A stretch of 11,743 bases of DNA. It comes from JBFMCC01 sp037445635 (GTDB lineage: Bacteria; Chloroflexota; Anaerolineae; Anaerolineales; Villigracilaceae). A program made the position numbers and the translations under genes. Every line of letters begins with the position of its first letter. Within the stretch, counting starts at the first letter, position 1. The notes under the pieces are model-generated. The model made no database searches. It saw only the letters and a list, made by a program, of their open reading frames with translations, and was not told the origin of the DNA. The stretch is from contig JBBIKC010000059.1 in assembly GCA_037445635.1 (NCBI GenBank), positions 1 through 11,743 on the forward strand, written 5' to 3'. Shown here in pieces: positions 1 to 6,667 of this stretch.

Positions 1-9
1 TTCCTTTTA

Positions 10-18
10 GATCACCTC
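10..18 (-). promoter_or_regulatory. Ribosome-binding site of a gene starting left of the window
   Basis: On the minus strand this reads GAGGTGATC, a full complement of the usual 16S rRNA 3' end. Nine bases remain to the window edge, which fits a start codon lying just outside. The gene itself cannot be seen, so its identity is unknown. Confidence 0.4.
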
Positions 19-79
19 GTCCGCCTAAAATCCTAAATTAAGATAGGCATTAGGCTGACTAGATTAAACCTTCAAAAAT

Positions 80-88
80 ATTATAGCA
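80..88 (-). promoter_or_regulatory. Leftward extended -10 promoter
   Basis: The minus strand reads TGCTATAAT: a consensus -10 box with the TG of an extended -10 element. No good -35 lies 16-18 bases upstream. A transcript would start near position 73 and give a leader of about 70 bases before the presumed leftward gene outside the window. The rest of positions 1-179 holds no gene that I can support. Confidence 0.4.
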
Positions 89-133
89 CCCCTGTCAAGC
101 GCCCTGCTTCCCCGCCTCACAGCCTGCGGCCTG

Positions 134-150
134 ACTGATCACTGATCACT
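134..150. repeat. Short tandem repeat ACTGATC x2
   Basis: Two head-to-tail copies of ACTGATC plus a partial third lie just beyond the 3' end of sdhB. The unit contains the palindrome TGATCA. I see no convincing T-rich terminator for the sdh transcript here, so the end of that operon is not defined by the sequence. Confidence 0.4.
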
Positions 151-179
151 CACATCGTCCCCCTTTGGCGATCACTTCT

Positions 180-887
180 TCAATCCACCTTCCCCGTAAT
201 CGTCGCCATCTTCAACTCGCCGATAGCCTTCGTGATCTGTATCTCGCGCGGACAGGCCATCGTGCAGTTGAACACCGTGTGACAACGCGCCACGCCCGAG
301 GTCTCGCTCACGATGCGCAGGCGTTCGGAGGCGGCCTCGTCGCGGCTGTCGAAGATGAAGCGGTGCGCGGTCACCAGCGCCGCGGGGCCGAGGTAATCGT
401 CGCTGGCCCAGAACGACGGGCACGAGGTGGTGCAGGCCGCGCACAGGATGCACTTGGTGGTCTCGTCGAAGCGGGCGCGCTGTTCGGGAGATTGCAGGCG
501 CTCCTTCCCGTCCGCGGGAAGCGGGGAGTCGTTGATGAACCACGGCAGGACCTTCTTGTAATTATCGAAGAACGGCTCCATATCCACGATCAGGTCTTTG
601 ACGACTTTCAGCCCGAGCAGCGGCTCGACCGTGATTTTATCGCCCACATCGCGCACCAGAAGTTTACAGGCCAGACGATTCTGCCCGTTGATGCGCATCG
701 CGTCCGAGCCGCACACGCCGTGCGCGCACGACCGGCGGAACGACAGCGTGCCGTCGTGATAGCCCTTCACATGCTCGAGCAGATCCAGCACGCGGTCGGT
801 CTCCTGCGCCTCGAGGGTGTAGGTCTCGTAGCGGAAAGTCTTGTCCACTTCGGGATTGTAGCGGAAGATTTTCAGTGATACCTGCAT
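180..887 (-). CDS. sdhB: Succinate dehydrogenase iron-sulfur subunit SdhB
   Basis: Passes electrons from the flavin of SdhA through three iron-sulfur clusters to quinone at the membrane subunits (complex II). The 235 residues match the usual length of about 235-240. The [2Fe-2S] ligands are C54, C59, D62 and C74; aspartate at the third position is also found in the E. coli subunit. The [4Fe-4S] cluster should use C146, C149, C152 and C212, and the [3Fe-4S] cluster C156, C202 and C208. All are present, so the protein should be active. The start at 887 is preceded by GGAGG four bases upstream of ATG. It is the last gene of the minus-strand operon sdhC-sdhD-sdhA-sdhB, separated from sdhA by 118 bases that hold a palindromic repeat. 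Confidence 0.96.
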   Translation of the reverse strand: MQVSLKIFRYNPEVDKTFRYETYTLEAQETDRVLDLLEHVKGYHDGTLSFRRSCAHGVCGSDAMRINGQNRLACKLLVRDVGDKITVEPLLGLKVVKDLIVDMEPFFDNYKKVLPWFINDSPLPADGKERLQSPEQRARFDETTKCILCAACTTSCPSFWASDDYLGPAALVTAHRFIFDSRDEAASERLRIVSETSGVARCHTVFNCTMACPREIQITKAIGELKMATITGKVD

Positions 888-910
888 AAGGCCTCCAGAC
901 CTCTCCGATC

Positions 911-999
911 CCCACCCCGTCCCTCCCCTTCCCTCTGCCAGTGGGAGAGGGAAGGAGAGGGTGCCGCGCCGAAGGCGGGGCGGCAGGGGGTGGGTGAGG
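911..999 (+). repeat. GC-rich palindromic repeat, copy 1 (between sdhA and sdhB)
   Basis: A nested palindrome fills most of the sdhA-sdhB gap. The outer arms 911-918 and 987-994 are perfectly complementary. Inside lie a hairpin at 921-961, whose arms contain CCCTCTGCCA and GTGGGAGAGGG, and a second hairpin at 963-984 (GCCGC/GCGGC). The tail reads GGGTGAGG. The same design recurs at about 9970-10027 and inside pyrC at 10606-10676, all in plus-strand orientation. I infer a dispersed, non-coding, REP- or MITE-like family. Here it is transcribed antisense to its own orientation within the sdh mRNA. Confidence 0.75.
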
Positions 1000-1005
1000 T
1001 CGAAA

Positions 1006-2799
1006 TTAATATACTCTCGCCTTCGGCTGATACTTCGTGATCGTCACCGGCTTGTAGCCGATCACGGTCCTGCCATCCTTCTTCCACACGAGCGTGTGCT
1101 TCAGCCAGTTCTGATCGTCGCGCTCCGGGAAGTCCTCGCGCGAATGTCCGCCGCGCGATTCCTGCCGGTTCAACGCGCATTCGGCCACCGCTTCCGCGAT
1201 GTCGAGCATATTGCCCAGTTCCCAGGCATTGAGCAGTTCGGTGTTGAAGATGCGCCCCGTATCGGCCACGCGCACCTGCTTGAAACGCTCCTTCAACTCG
1301 CGGACTTTTTCGAGCGCGGCCTTCATCCCCTTTTCTGTGCGATAAATGCCGACATCGTCGAACATGACCTTCTTCATCTCGGTGGAAATATCGAACGCGT
1401 TCTCCCTGCCCGACCCATTCCTGAGCGCCTCGAAGCGGGACCGTGAATCTGCCTCCGCGTCGAGAGGCAGTTCCTGCCAGTCGGCATTCTTCGCGTACGC
1501 CGCAGCCTTGAGCCCCGCGTGTTTGCCGAAGACGACCAGGTCCAGCAGGGAGTTCGTGCCGAGACGATTCGCCCCGTGGACGGACACGCACGCGCACTCG
1601 CCCGCCGCGTACAGCCCGGGGAAGACCGTGTTCTCGTCGTCAATGACCACTTCGCCGAATTTGTTCGTCGGGATGCCGCCCATCGTGTAATGCGCGGTCG
1701 GCTGGATCGGCATCATCTGCGTCATCGGGTCAATACCGAGGTAAACGCGGTTGAAGTCCACGATGTCGGGCAGTTTCGCCAGCAATTGCTCGGCGGTGAC
1801 GATGTACGGCGAGCCGTCGGGATTGGTGCGTCCGTCCAGCGCGGCGTACTTGATGACCGACTCGGGCCGCACGTCCAGCCAGACGTAGTTTTGACCGTTT
1901 ACGCCGCGGCCTTCGCGGATCTCGGTGTAAATGGCGCGGCTGATGACGTCGCGCGAGGCCAGGTCTTTGACGGTCGGCGCGTACTTGGGCATGAAGCGTT
2001 CGCCCGCGCCGTTGATGAGCACGCCCCCCTCGCCGCGCACGCCCTCCGTGATGAGGATGCCGAGTTTGTAGATGCCCGTCGGGTGGAACTGGAAGAATTC
2101 CATGTCTTCGAGCGGCAGGCCGCGGCGCAGGAAGATCGCCGCGCCGTCTCCCGTGTAGGCGTAGGCGTTGGAGGTCACCTCGAAGATACGGCCATGTCCG
2201 CCTGTGGCGAAGATGACGGCCTTGGCATGGAAAGTATGCAGTTCGCCGGTGGCGAGTTCCACCGCGACGACGCCCGCGGCTTTTCCGTTTACGAGCAGCA
2301 AATCCAGGACTTGAAATTCGTCGAAGAAAGTGACGTTGTTCTTCAGGCACTGCTGGTACAGTGTTTGCAGAATCATGTGACCCGTGCGGTCCGCGGCATG
2401 GCAGGCGCGCCGGACGGGTTTGCCGGTCTCGTTGTTGGTATGACCGCCGAACGGCCGCTGGGAGATGCGTCCCTCGGGTGTTCGGTCGAAGGGCAGTCCC
2501 ATGTGTTCGAGTTCGAGGATGGCCTGCGGGGCCTCCTCGCACATGAACTGGATCGCATCCTGATCGCCGAGATAATCCGAACCTTTGACCGTGTCGTAGG
2601 TGTGCCATTCAGGATGGTCTTCCTCGAGGTTGCCGAGCGCCGCGCCGATTCCGCCCTGCGCCGCGCCCGTGTGCGACCGCGTGGGATACAGTTTGCTGAT
2701 GACCGCCGTCTTGGCGGTGCGCGAGGCGTAAAGGCCAGCCATCAGCCCCGCGCCGCCCGCCCCGACGACCAACACTTCAAATTGATGAATATTTGGCAT
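1006..2799 (-). CDS. sdhA: Succinate dehydrogenase flavoprotein subunit SdhA
   Basis: Oxidises succinate to fumarate with covalently bound FAD on the cytoplasmic face of complex II. The 597 residues are close to the E. coli length (588). Visible features are the N-terminal dinucleotide fold GAGGAGL (13-19), the FAD-attachment histidine H43 in RSHTGAAQGG, the HPTG motif at 239-242, T251 in ITEGVRGEGG, the proton-shuttling arginine R288 in SRAIYTE, H370 in HYTMGG, E401, and R412 in GANRLGTNSLLD. The C-terminal SRGGHSREDFPERDD block is typical. These residues are all intact. The start at 2799 follows GGGAG at a spacing of about nine bases. The upstream neighbour sdhD ends 55 bases away and sdhB follows, which fixes the complex II assignment. 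The sequence looks closer to proteobacterial and mitochondrial SdhA than to menaquinol fumarate reductases; that is an impression from memory. Confidence 0.97.
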   Translation of the reverse strand: MPNIHQFEVLVVGAGGAGLMAGLYASRTAKTAVISKLYPTRSHTGAAQGGIGAALGNLEEDHPEWHTYDTVKGSDYLGDQDAIQFMCEEAPQAILELEHMGLPFDRTPEGRISQRPFGGHTNNETGKPVRRACHAADRTGHMILQTLYQQCLKNNVTFFDEFQVLDLLLVNGKAAGVVAVELATGELHTFHAKAVIFATGGHGRIFEVTSNAYAYTGDGAAIFLRRGLPLEDMEFFQFHPTGIYKLGILITEGVRGEGGVLINGAGERFMPKYAPTVKDLASRDVISRAIYTEIREGRGVNGQNYVWLDVRPESVIKYAALDGRTNPDGSPYIVTAEQLLAKLPDIVDFNRVYLGIDPMTQMMPIQPTAHYTMGGIPTNKFGEVVIDDENTVFPGLYAAGECACVSVHGANRLGTNSLLDLVVFGKHAGLKAAAYAKNADWQELPLDAEADSRSRFEALRNGSGRENAFDISTEMKKVMFDDVGIYRTEKGMKAALEKVRELKERFKQVRVADTGRIFNTELLNAWELGNMLDIAEAVAECALNRQESRGGHSREDFPERDDQNWLKHTLVWKKDGRTVIGYKPVTITKYQPKARVY

Positions 2800-2814
2800 G
2801 AAAGAATGCTCCCG

Positions 2815-2850
2815 AAAAAATCTCTGTGGACTCTGCGCTCTCCGCGGTGA
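2815..2850 (+). repeat. Possible dispersed CTCTG-type spacer repeat
   Basis: The 55-base gap between sdhD and sdhA contains the near-repetitive segments CTCTGTG, CTCTGCG and CTCTCCGCGGTGA. Similar spacer text occurs in many bacterial genomes; this is recalled, not checked. It has no coding potential. The sdhA ribosome-binding site lies at its 5' edge on the plus strand. Confidence 0.3.
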
Positions 2851-2854
2851 ATAT

Positions 2855-3286
2855 CTACGAAGTCCAAACGATGTACAACCCGATACCGATCATGGTCAGC
2901 ATAAACGCGATGCTGATCAAGCGGACAATATTCCTCCCGCGCGGCGCCACGATGTAATCGTCCGCGATGACCACCAGCCCGTGCACGCCGTGCGCCACCG
3001 CCACCAGCAGCAGCGCGCTGGCCGTCAAACGCCAGAAGGGCGTGGACCACGGCTCGAGATCGGGCACCTCCGTGCTTTGGACGTGGGTGGAGTTGGGCAT
3101 GAAACCCCAGCGCATCACATCCGCGAAATTCATCTGGGTGCGCGCCCCCATCACCAGCGCGCCCATGATGGCGAACAGAATCAACGCGTACATGGCGAGA
3201 GCCGATAAACGCGTGAAAATCCACATCAGCATTTCGAAGTTAAGTCCGCGCTTCGAGAGAGGGAGAATTCTCGGTTTCGTCGCCAT
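2855..3286 (-). CDS. sdhD: Succinate dehydrogenase membrane anchor subunit SdhD
   Basis: Second membrane subunit of complex II; with SdhC it binds one heme b and forms the quinone site. The 143 residues hold three membrane helices (about 26-46, 85-107 and 117-141). The HGVHGL...DDY segment aligns with E. coli SdhD so that H99 matches the heme ligand H71, and D110 and Y111 match D82 and Y83 of the quinone site. An open frame continues upstream to 3403 but overlaps sdhC. I chose ATG at 3286 because GGAGG lies six bases before it and because the start falls two bases after the sdhC stop, suggesting translational coupling. Confidence 0.9.
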   Translation of the reverse strand: MATKPRILPLSKRGLNFEMLMWIFTRLSALAMYALILFAIMGALVMGARTQMNFADVMRWGFMPNSTHVQSTEVPDLEPWSTPFWRLTASALLLVAVAHGVHGLVVIADDYIVAPRGRNIVRLISIAFMLTMIGIGLYIVWTS

Positions 3287-3288
3287 GT

Positions 3289-3663
3289 CTAACCTCCCAG
3301 CGCCGTCTGAATGATGACGACGACCGCAATGCCGTACAGGGGCAGGAAGACCGCCCACTCCACCCACATGGCTTCGCGCGAATAGTCGAGCAGTTTCGGC
3401 CACAGGTCCAGGATGGTGATGCGCAGTCCGTTGACGGCGTGGAACAGTACACAGAAGAATATAAATATCTGGAACAGCCAGTGCTCGTAAACGTCGTTCA
3501 AAAATCCGCCGATGTCCCCGCCCAGGAACGATGCCAGGATATGAACGGTGATGAAAATTGCCATGCCCAGCCCGCCGATGCGGTGCAGGACGAAGGTCAG
3601 CATGGGACCCTGCCCCTTGTAACGCAGGGCTGTGGGCAGGCTGACATTTCTCTTCAAGCCCAT
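3289..3663 (-). CDS. sdhC: Succinate dehydrogenase cytochrome b556 subunit SdhC
   Basis: Membrane subunit of complex II carrying one axial heme b ligand and part of the quinone pocket. The 124 residues show three membrane helices (about 23-47, 62-83 and 99-120). H27-R28 in the HRIGG motif matches the conserved HR near the quinone site, and H75 in FHAVNGLR matches the E. coli heme ligand H84. It is the first gene of the sdh operon. AAGGAGG ends five bases before the ATG, which makes the start firm. It is divergent from the Rieske gene across 221 bases of intergenic DNA. Confidence 0.92.
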   Translation of the reverse strand: MGLKRNVSLPTALRYKGQGPMLTFVLHRIGGLGMAIFITVHILASFLGGDIGGFLNDVYEHWLFQIFIFFCVLFHAVNGLRITILDLWPKLLDYSREAMWVEWAVFLPLYGIAVVVIIQTALGG

Positions 3664-3702
3664 CGAAGCCTCCTTGAAGGGTCTAGCTTGAGCAGATGAC
3701 CC

Positions 3703-3708
3703 ATTATC
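3703..3708 (-). promoter_or_regulatory. Candidate -10 box of the sdh operon
   Basis: The minus strand reads GATAAT, five of six matches to consensus, and would start transcription near 3696, about 33 bases before sdhC. The -35 at 17 bases (TTTATC) is weak, so activation by a regulator is possible. Confidence 0.35.
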
Positions 3709-3766
3709 TCATTCACGTTTTGCTGGATAAAAGTGACAATACTCATGGATTATTCGTTCCACACTT

Positions 3767-3781
3767 CCTCTAAAAAAGAGG
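3767..3781. promoter_or_regulatory. Inverted repeat CCTCT-N5-AGAGG in the divergent promoter region
   Basis: A perfect five-base inverted repeat with an all-A spacer sits immediately upstream of the -35 box of the Rieske promoter and between the two divergent respiratory operons. It could be an operator for coordinated control of complex II and complex III. It is short enough to arise by chance. Confidence 0.25.
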
Positions 3782-3784
3782 GGC

Positions 3785-3812
3785 TTGACCCGTATAATCC
3801 AAGATGTAAAAT
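3785..3812 (+). promoter_or_regulatory. Promoter of the Rieske-cytochrome bc operon
   Basis: TTGACC at 3785-3790 and TAAAAT at 3807-3812 are separated by 16 bases, placing the start of transcription near 3819-3820 and leaving a leader of about 65 bases. A second TATAAT-like string at 3793-3798 has no matching -35. The architecture is the same as that of the promoter at 9815-9842. Confidence 0.6.
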
Positions 3813-3884
3813 TGCATGTGGCCTATTCTAATCGAATTGGCTTATCGTTGCGAGGAAACTCACGAACCTGGTAAGGGAGCTGCC

Positions 3885-4382
3885 ATGTCTGATACTGTAA
3901 GCCGGCGGGATTTCATCAAAGCCGCGGCCGCCGCAATCGGAGGCACGATTGGCCTGATCCTTGGAATTCCCGCCATCGGTTATCTAATTGACCCCGCCCT
4001 GCGTGAAAGCAAGGCGGGAAAACCTGTCGCCGTGGGCAAACTGGAGGATATTCCGGTCGGCACGCCCCATCCGTTCTCGTTCACGGTCACGAGCGTCAAC
4101 GGCTGGGAGCGCACCGCCAGCAATTTCGGCGGATTCATCCTGCGGCGGTCGGAAGACCCGAAGGACATCCTCATCCTGTCCAGCCGCTGTACGCACCTCT
4201 CCTGCCGCGTGAACTGGAACGCCGAGGCGGGCGCGTACCTGTGTCCCTGCCACGACGCAAAATTTTCCAAAGAGGGGAAAGTGCTCGACGGTCCGCCGCC
4301 CGAGCCGCTGGGCCGCTTCGAATTCCAAGTCGCCGAAGACGGCACAATCACCATCGTCCCGCTCGAAGTGAAAGGGGGATGA
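3885..4382 (+). CDS. qcrA: Rieske [2Fe-2S] protein of the quinol:cytochrome c reductase
   Basis: High-potential iron-sulfur subunit of complex III, taking the first electron from quinol and passing it to cytochrome c. The 165 residues begin with a twin-arginine motif SRRDF (6-10) followed by a hydrophobic segment (about 13-35), so it is probably exported folded by Tat and stays anchored by that helix. Rieske box 1 is CTHLSC (C102, H104, disulfide C107) and box 2 is CPCH (C120, disulfide C122, H123). Box 1 has Ser in place of the usual Gly, and box 2 continues DAKFS rather than GS. All four ligands are intact. An upstream ATG at 3816 falls at the predicted transcription start and would bury the Tat motif; the ATG at 3885 has AGGGAG five bases before it. 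One base separates its stop from the cytochrome b start. Confidence 0.93.
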   Translation: MSDTVSRRDFIKAAAAAIGGTIGLILGIPAIGYLIDPALRESKAGKPVAVGKLEDIPVGTPHPFSFTVTSVNGWERTASNFGGFILRRSEDPKDILILSSRCTHLSCRVNWNAEAGAYLCPCHDAKFSKEGKVLDGPPPEPLGRFEFQVAEDGTITIVPLEVKGG

Positions 4383-4383
4383 C

Positions 4384-5052
4384 ATGCGGAAATTGTGGAA
4401 AAAGACTTTCGACTGGCTGGACGAACGCCTTAACCTGAGCGGCCTTTATACAAGTCTGCTCGACCGCCCCGAGCCGAGGGGCAACTGGTGGAACACGCTC
4501 GGCTCGGCCAGCCTGTTCCTGTTCATCCTGCAGGGCTTGACCGGTATCTTCCTCACCGTTTATTACACCCCCTCCCCCGATCACGCCTACGACTCGGTGC
4601 AATACATCATGAACGGCGTGGCCTTCGGCTGGTTGATCCGCGGCATCCATCACTGGGGCTCGTCGCTGATGGTGCTGGTCGTATTCATTCACATGCTGCG
4701 CGTCTTCGTGACCGCCTCGTTCAAATATCCGCGCGAACTGACCTGGCTGATCGGCGTCGGTCTCCTGCTTGCCACCCTCGGCATGGGCTTCACCGGCTAC
4801 CTCCTGCCCTGGCATCAGATGGCTTACTGGGCCACCACGGTCGGCACGCAGATCGCGGGAACGGTCCCCTTCCTCGGCGAGTTCATCCTCAAGTCCCTGC
4901 GCGGCGGCGAGAACCTGAGCGCGCTCACGCTCCAGCGCTTCTTCGCGGCCCACATCTGGATGCTCCCCGCCGCCCTCGCGGGACTCATCGGCGTGCACCT
5001 GTACCTCATCATCAAGCACGGCGAGTCGCATTTTCCGACGAAAGAAGACTGA
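4384..5052 (+). CDS. qcrB: Cytochrome b, N-terminal (b6-type) subunit
   Basis: Diheme membrane subunit of the bc/b6f-type complex, binding the two b hemes and the quinol site. At 222 residues it matches cytochrome b6 and Bacillus QcrB rather than full-length cytochrome b of about 400. Four membrane helices are visible (about 40-60, 90-110, 122-142 and 188-210). The heme ligands are H89 and H103 in helix B (14 apart) and H190 and H205 in helix D (15 apart). The 15-residue step marks the b6 type. There is no cysteine anywhere in the protein. The position of the covalent heme c-i cysteine of b6 and Bacillus QcrB appears to be T38, so that extra heme is probably not covalently bound. A GGGGG-type ribosome-binding site lies inside the end of the Rieske gene. 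Confidence 0.93.
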   Translation: MRKLWKKTFDWLDERLNLSGLYTSLLDRPEPRGNWWNTLGSASLFLFILQGLTGIFLTVYYTPSPDHAYDSVQYIMNGVAFGWLIRGIHHWGSSLMVLVVFIHMLRVFVTASFKYPRELTWLIGVGLLLATLGMGFTGYLLPWHQMAYWATTVGTQIAGTVPFLGEFILKSLRGGENLSALTLQRFFAAHIWMLPAALAGLIGVHLYLIIKHGESHFPTKED

Positions 5053-5053
5053 C

Positions 5054-5104
5054 TTCTTTCTTCATTTCGTCTTTCCTCGGCGCGAAAGAAGAAAGATGAA
5101 AGAG
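5054..5104 (+). other. Long imperfect hairpin between cytochrome b and subunit IV genes
   Basis: Arms 5054-5075 and 5084-5104 pair over about 20 positions around the eight-base loop CTCGGCGC, with about two mismatches, one wobble and one bulge at A5064. Arms are pyrimidine-rich on the left and purine-rich on the right. There is no T-run after it, so it is not an intrinsic terminator. In the operon mRNA it would separate the qcrB and qcrC coding regions and could affect processing or relative expression. Confidence 0.55.
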
Positions 5105-5139
5105 ACCTCGCGCTTTCCCTCCCTGAAGGAATGCAAAGC

Positions 5140-6543
5140 ATGAACGACGAAACCAAACAACAGATCAACGAAAGATACGAGCGCGAGCTCCAGCGCGGCG
5201 AGCGCTTCTGGCCCGACAGCATTTTCAAGGATGTCATCGTCTCGCTCGGTATCTTTGTCCTGCTCATTCTTCTCGCCACCTTCGTCGGCGTCGAAAATTC
5301 CCCCAAGGCCGATCCCAGCGACACTTCCTATGTCCCGCGCCCGGAGTGGTATTTCCTGTTTCTCTTCAAGTTCCTCGCACTCTACGGGCAAATCCCGGTA
5401 CTCGGCAAGATCGAATGGATCGCCACCGTGGTCGTCCCCGGCATTGCCATTCTCCTGCTCACCCTCCTGCCCTTTATTGACAAATCCCCCCATCGTTATT
5501 ACACGCGCCGCATGGTGCCGCTCACCGTCATGGGCATCCTGGTAGTAAACATCGTCCTGCTCACCCTGATGGCCGATATCCCCACCGTCTCTGAAGACGG
5601 CTCGACCTTGATTGGGACTCTCCAGGCCATCGCGGGACTGCTCATCCCCGGCGTGACCATGGCCGCACTGATCGCCATGGGATATTTCCTAAAACAAAAC
5701 GCCGTCCGCATCATGGCCTGGACCTCGGGCCTGGCCGCCGTCTCGATGATCGGATTCGCCGCCGCGGTGCTCGCGCTCGCCCCCGCGCCCGCCGCAGAGG
5801 AAACCGCCGTCGCCTCCACCCTCGTGGACCAAATCACCGCGGGCCAGGACCTGTATTCCGTCCACTGCGTGGAATGTCACGGCGACGACGGCAAGGTCAC
5901 TGTCATCGAAGGCGTAGAGGGACTGGAGGGCGAGGAGATCAGCCCCATCAACAGCCGCGACGTGCTCTACACGATCAATGACGCCTCCATGGCCGAGATC
6001 ATCGCCTACGGCCGCCCGGACGCGGGCATGAATCCCTTCGGCAAGGCCTACAATCCCGAGGGACTGTCCAAGAGTGAGATTGATTCCATTGTCGTCTTCA
6101 TGCGCTATATGTGGGATGACCGCTTCGAAGCGCCCGAGATTCCCGAGTTGTTCCCGCCGCTCGCCGACGGCGAGGTGCCCTCCTATGAGGTGCACATCGC
6201 GCCCATCGTCAAACGCTACTGCGTCTCCTGTCACCGCGCCGGCAAGGATAACAACGACTACCTGATGACCACTTACGAGGAGATCCTCACCACGGGCGAA
6301 AACGTTGATTTCAACATCATTGCCGGTGACGAGAACTCCTACCTGTTGCAGGTCATCCAGGGACATGCCATCCTCGATGAGAACGGCGAAGAGATCATCG
6401 GCGTCATGCCGCCCAAGAGCACGCTCAAACCGAATGTGATTGACGTGTGGATCCGCTGGATCATGAATGGCATGCCGCAAACGGCAGAAGAGGCCGCCGC
6501 GCTGTTCGTCCCGCCGACGCCTGTTCCCACCGCGACGCCATAA
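5140..6543 (+). CDS. qcrC: Cytochrome b subunit IV fused to a diheme cytochrome c
   Basis: Supplies the C-terminal half of cytochrome b and the electron-accepting cytochrome c of complex III in one 467-residue chain. Residues 30-113 carry the subunit IV (PetD-like) part with the quinol-site motif PEWY at 68-71. Further membrane segments lie at about 127-146, 161-184 and 191-214. The exported part has two heme c sites: CVECH (C243, C246, H247) with M297 as likely distal ligand, and CVSCH (C361, C364, H365) with M423 in GVMPP. The second domain resembles the PSCyt1-type cytochrome c fold. It ends in a Pro/Thr-rich tail. Bacillus QcrC is a similar fusion but has one heme. I chose ATG at 5140 over 5131 because AAGGA lies nine bases before 5140 but directly abuts 5131. 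An 87-base gap separates it from qcrB. Confidence 0.9.
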   Translation: MNDETKQQINERYERELQRGERFWPDSIFKDVIVSLGIFVLLILLATFVGVENSPKADPSDTSYVPRPEWYFLFLFKFLALYGQIPVLGKIEWIATVVVPGIAILLLTLLPFIDKSPHRYYTRRMVPLTVMGILVVNIVLLTLMADIPTVSEDGSTLIGTLQAIAGLLIPGVTMAALIAMGYFLKQNAVRIMAWTSGLAAVSMIGFAAAVLALAPAPAAEETAVASTLVDQITAGQDLYSVHCVECHGDDGKVTVIEGVEGLEGEEISPINSRDVLYTINDASMAEIIAYGRPDAGMNPFGKAYNPEGLSKSEIDSIVVFMRYMWDDRFEAPEIPELFPPLADGEVPSYEVHIAPIVKRYCVSCHRAGKDNNDYLMTTYEEILTTGENVDFNIIAGDENSYLLQVIQGHAILDENGEEIIGVMPPKSTLKPNVIDVWIRWIMNGMPQTAEEAAALFVPPTPVPTATP

Positions 6544-6560
6544 ATCAGTTCAAGATGAAG

Positions 6561-6600
6561 CAACAAGGCCGCCTCGCTCGAGACGGCCTTGTTGTATTTT
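6561..6600 (+). terminator. Terminator of the complex III operon
   Basis: A perfect 11-base-pair stem, CAACAAGGCCG at 6561-6571 and CGGCCTTGTTG at 6584-6594, is followed by TATTTT. It begins 18 bases after the qcrC stop. The interrupted T-tract is short, but the stem is strong. Confidence 0.8.
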
Positions 6601-6615
6601 CAATTCATGATGGGC

Positions 6616-6621
6616 TATAAT
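6616..6621 (+). promoter_or_regulatory. -10 box for the DUF4383 gene pair
   Basis: A consensus TATAAT places the start of transcription near 6628, 40 bases before the gene. The best -35 (TTGTAT at 6592-6597, 18-base spacer) matches only partly and overlaps the preceding terminator. Confidence 0.45.
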
Positions 6622-6667
6622 TCGGAAACTTTAGAGTACGTCCATGACGCTTTATTGAGGAGACACT

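Noticed and set aside
1..30. Resemblance of GATCACCTC to the 3' end of 16S rRNA
   Set aside because: Only nine bases match and the flanks do not; on the minus strand it is better explained as a ribosome-binding site.
1519..2850. 443-codon plus-strand frame opposite sdhA
   Set aside because: It lies antisense to a gene with full motifs; its translation is Arg/His/Val/Ala-rich, typical of a GC-rich shadow frame.
3287..3403. Longer N-terminus for SdhD starting at 3403
   Set aside because: The extra sequence is the sdhC coding region in another frame and is not SdhD-like; ATG 3286 has a good ribosome-binding site.
3816..3884. Longer N-terminus for the Rieske protein
   Set aside because: It would start at the predicted transcription start and place 23 residues before the Tat motif; ATG 3885 has AGGGAG at correct spacing.
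5131..5139. Alternative start of subunit IV-cytochrome c at 5131
   Set aside because: The ribosome-binding site AAGGA directly abuts this ATG; spacing is right only for ATG 5140.
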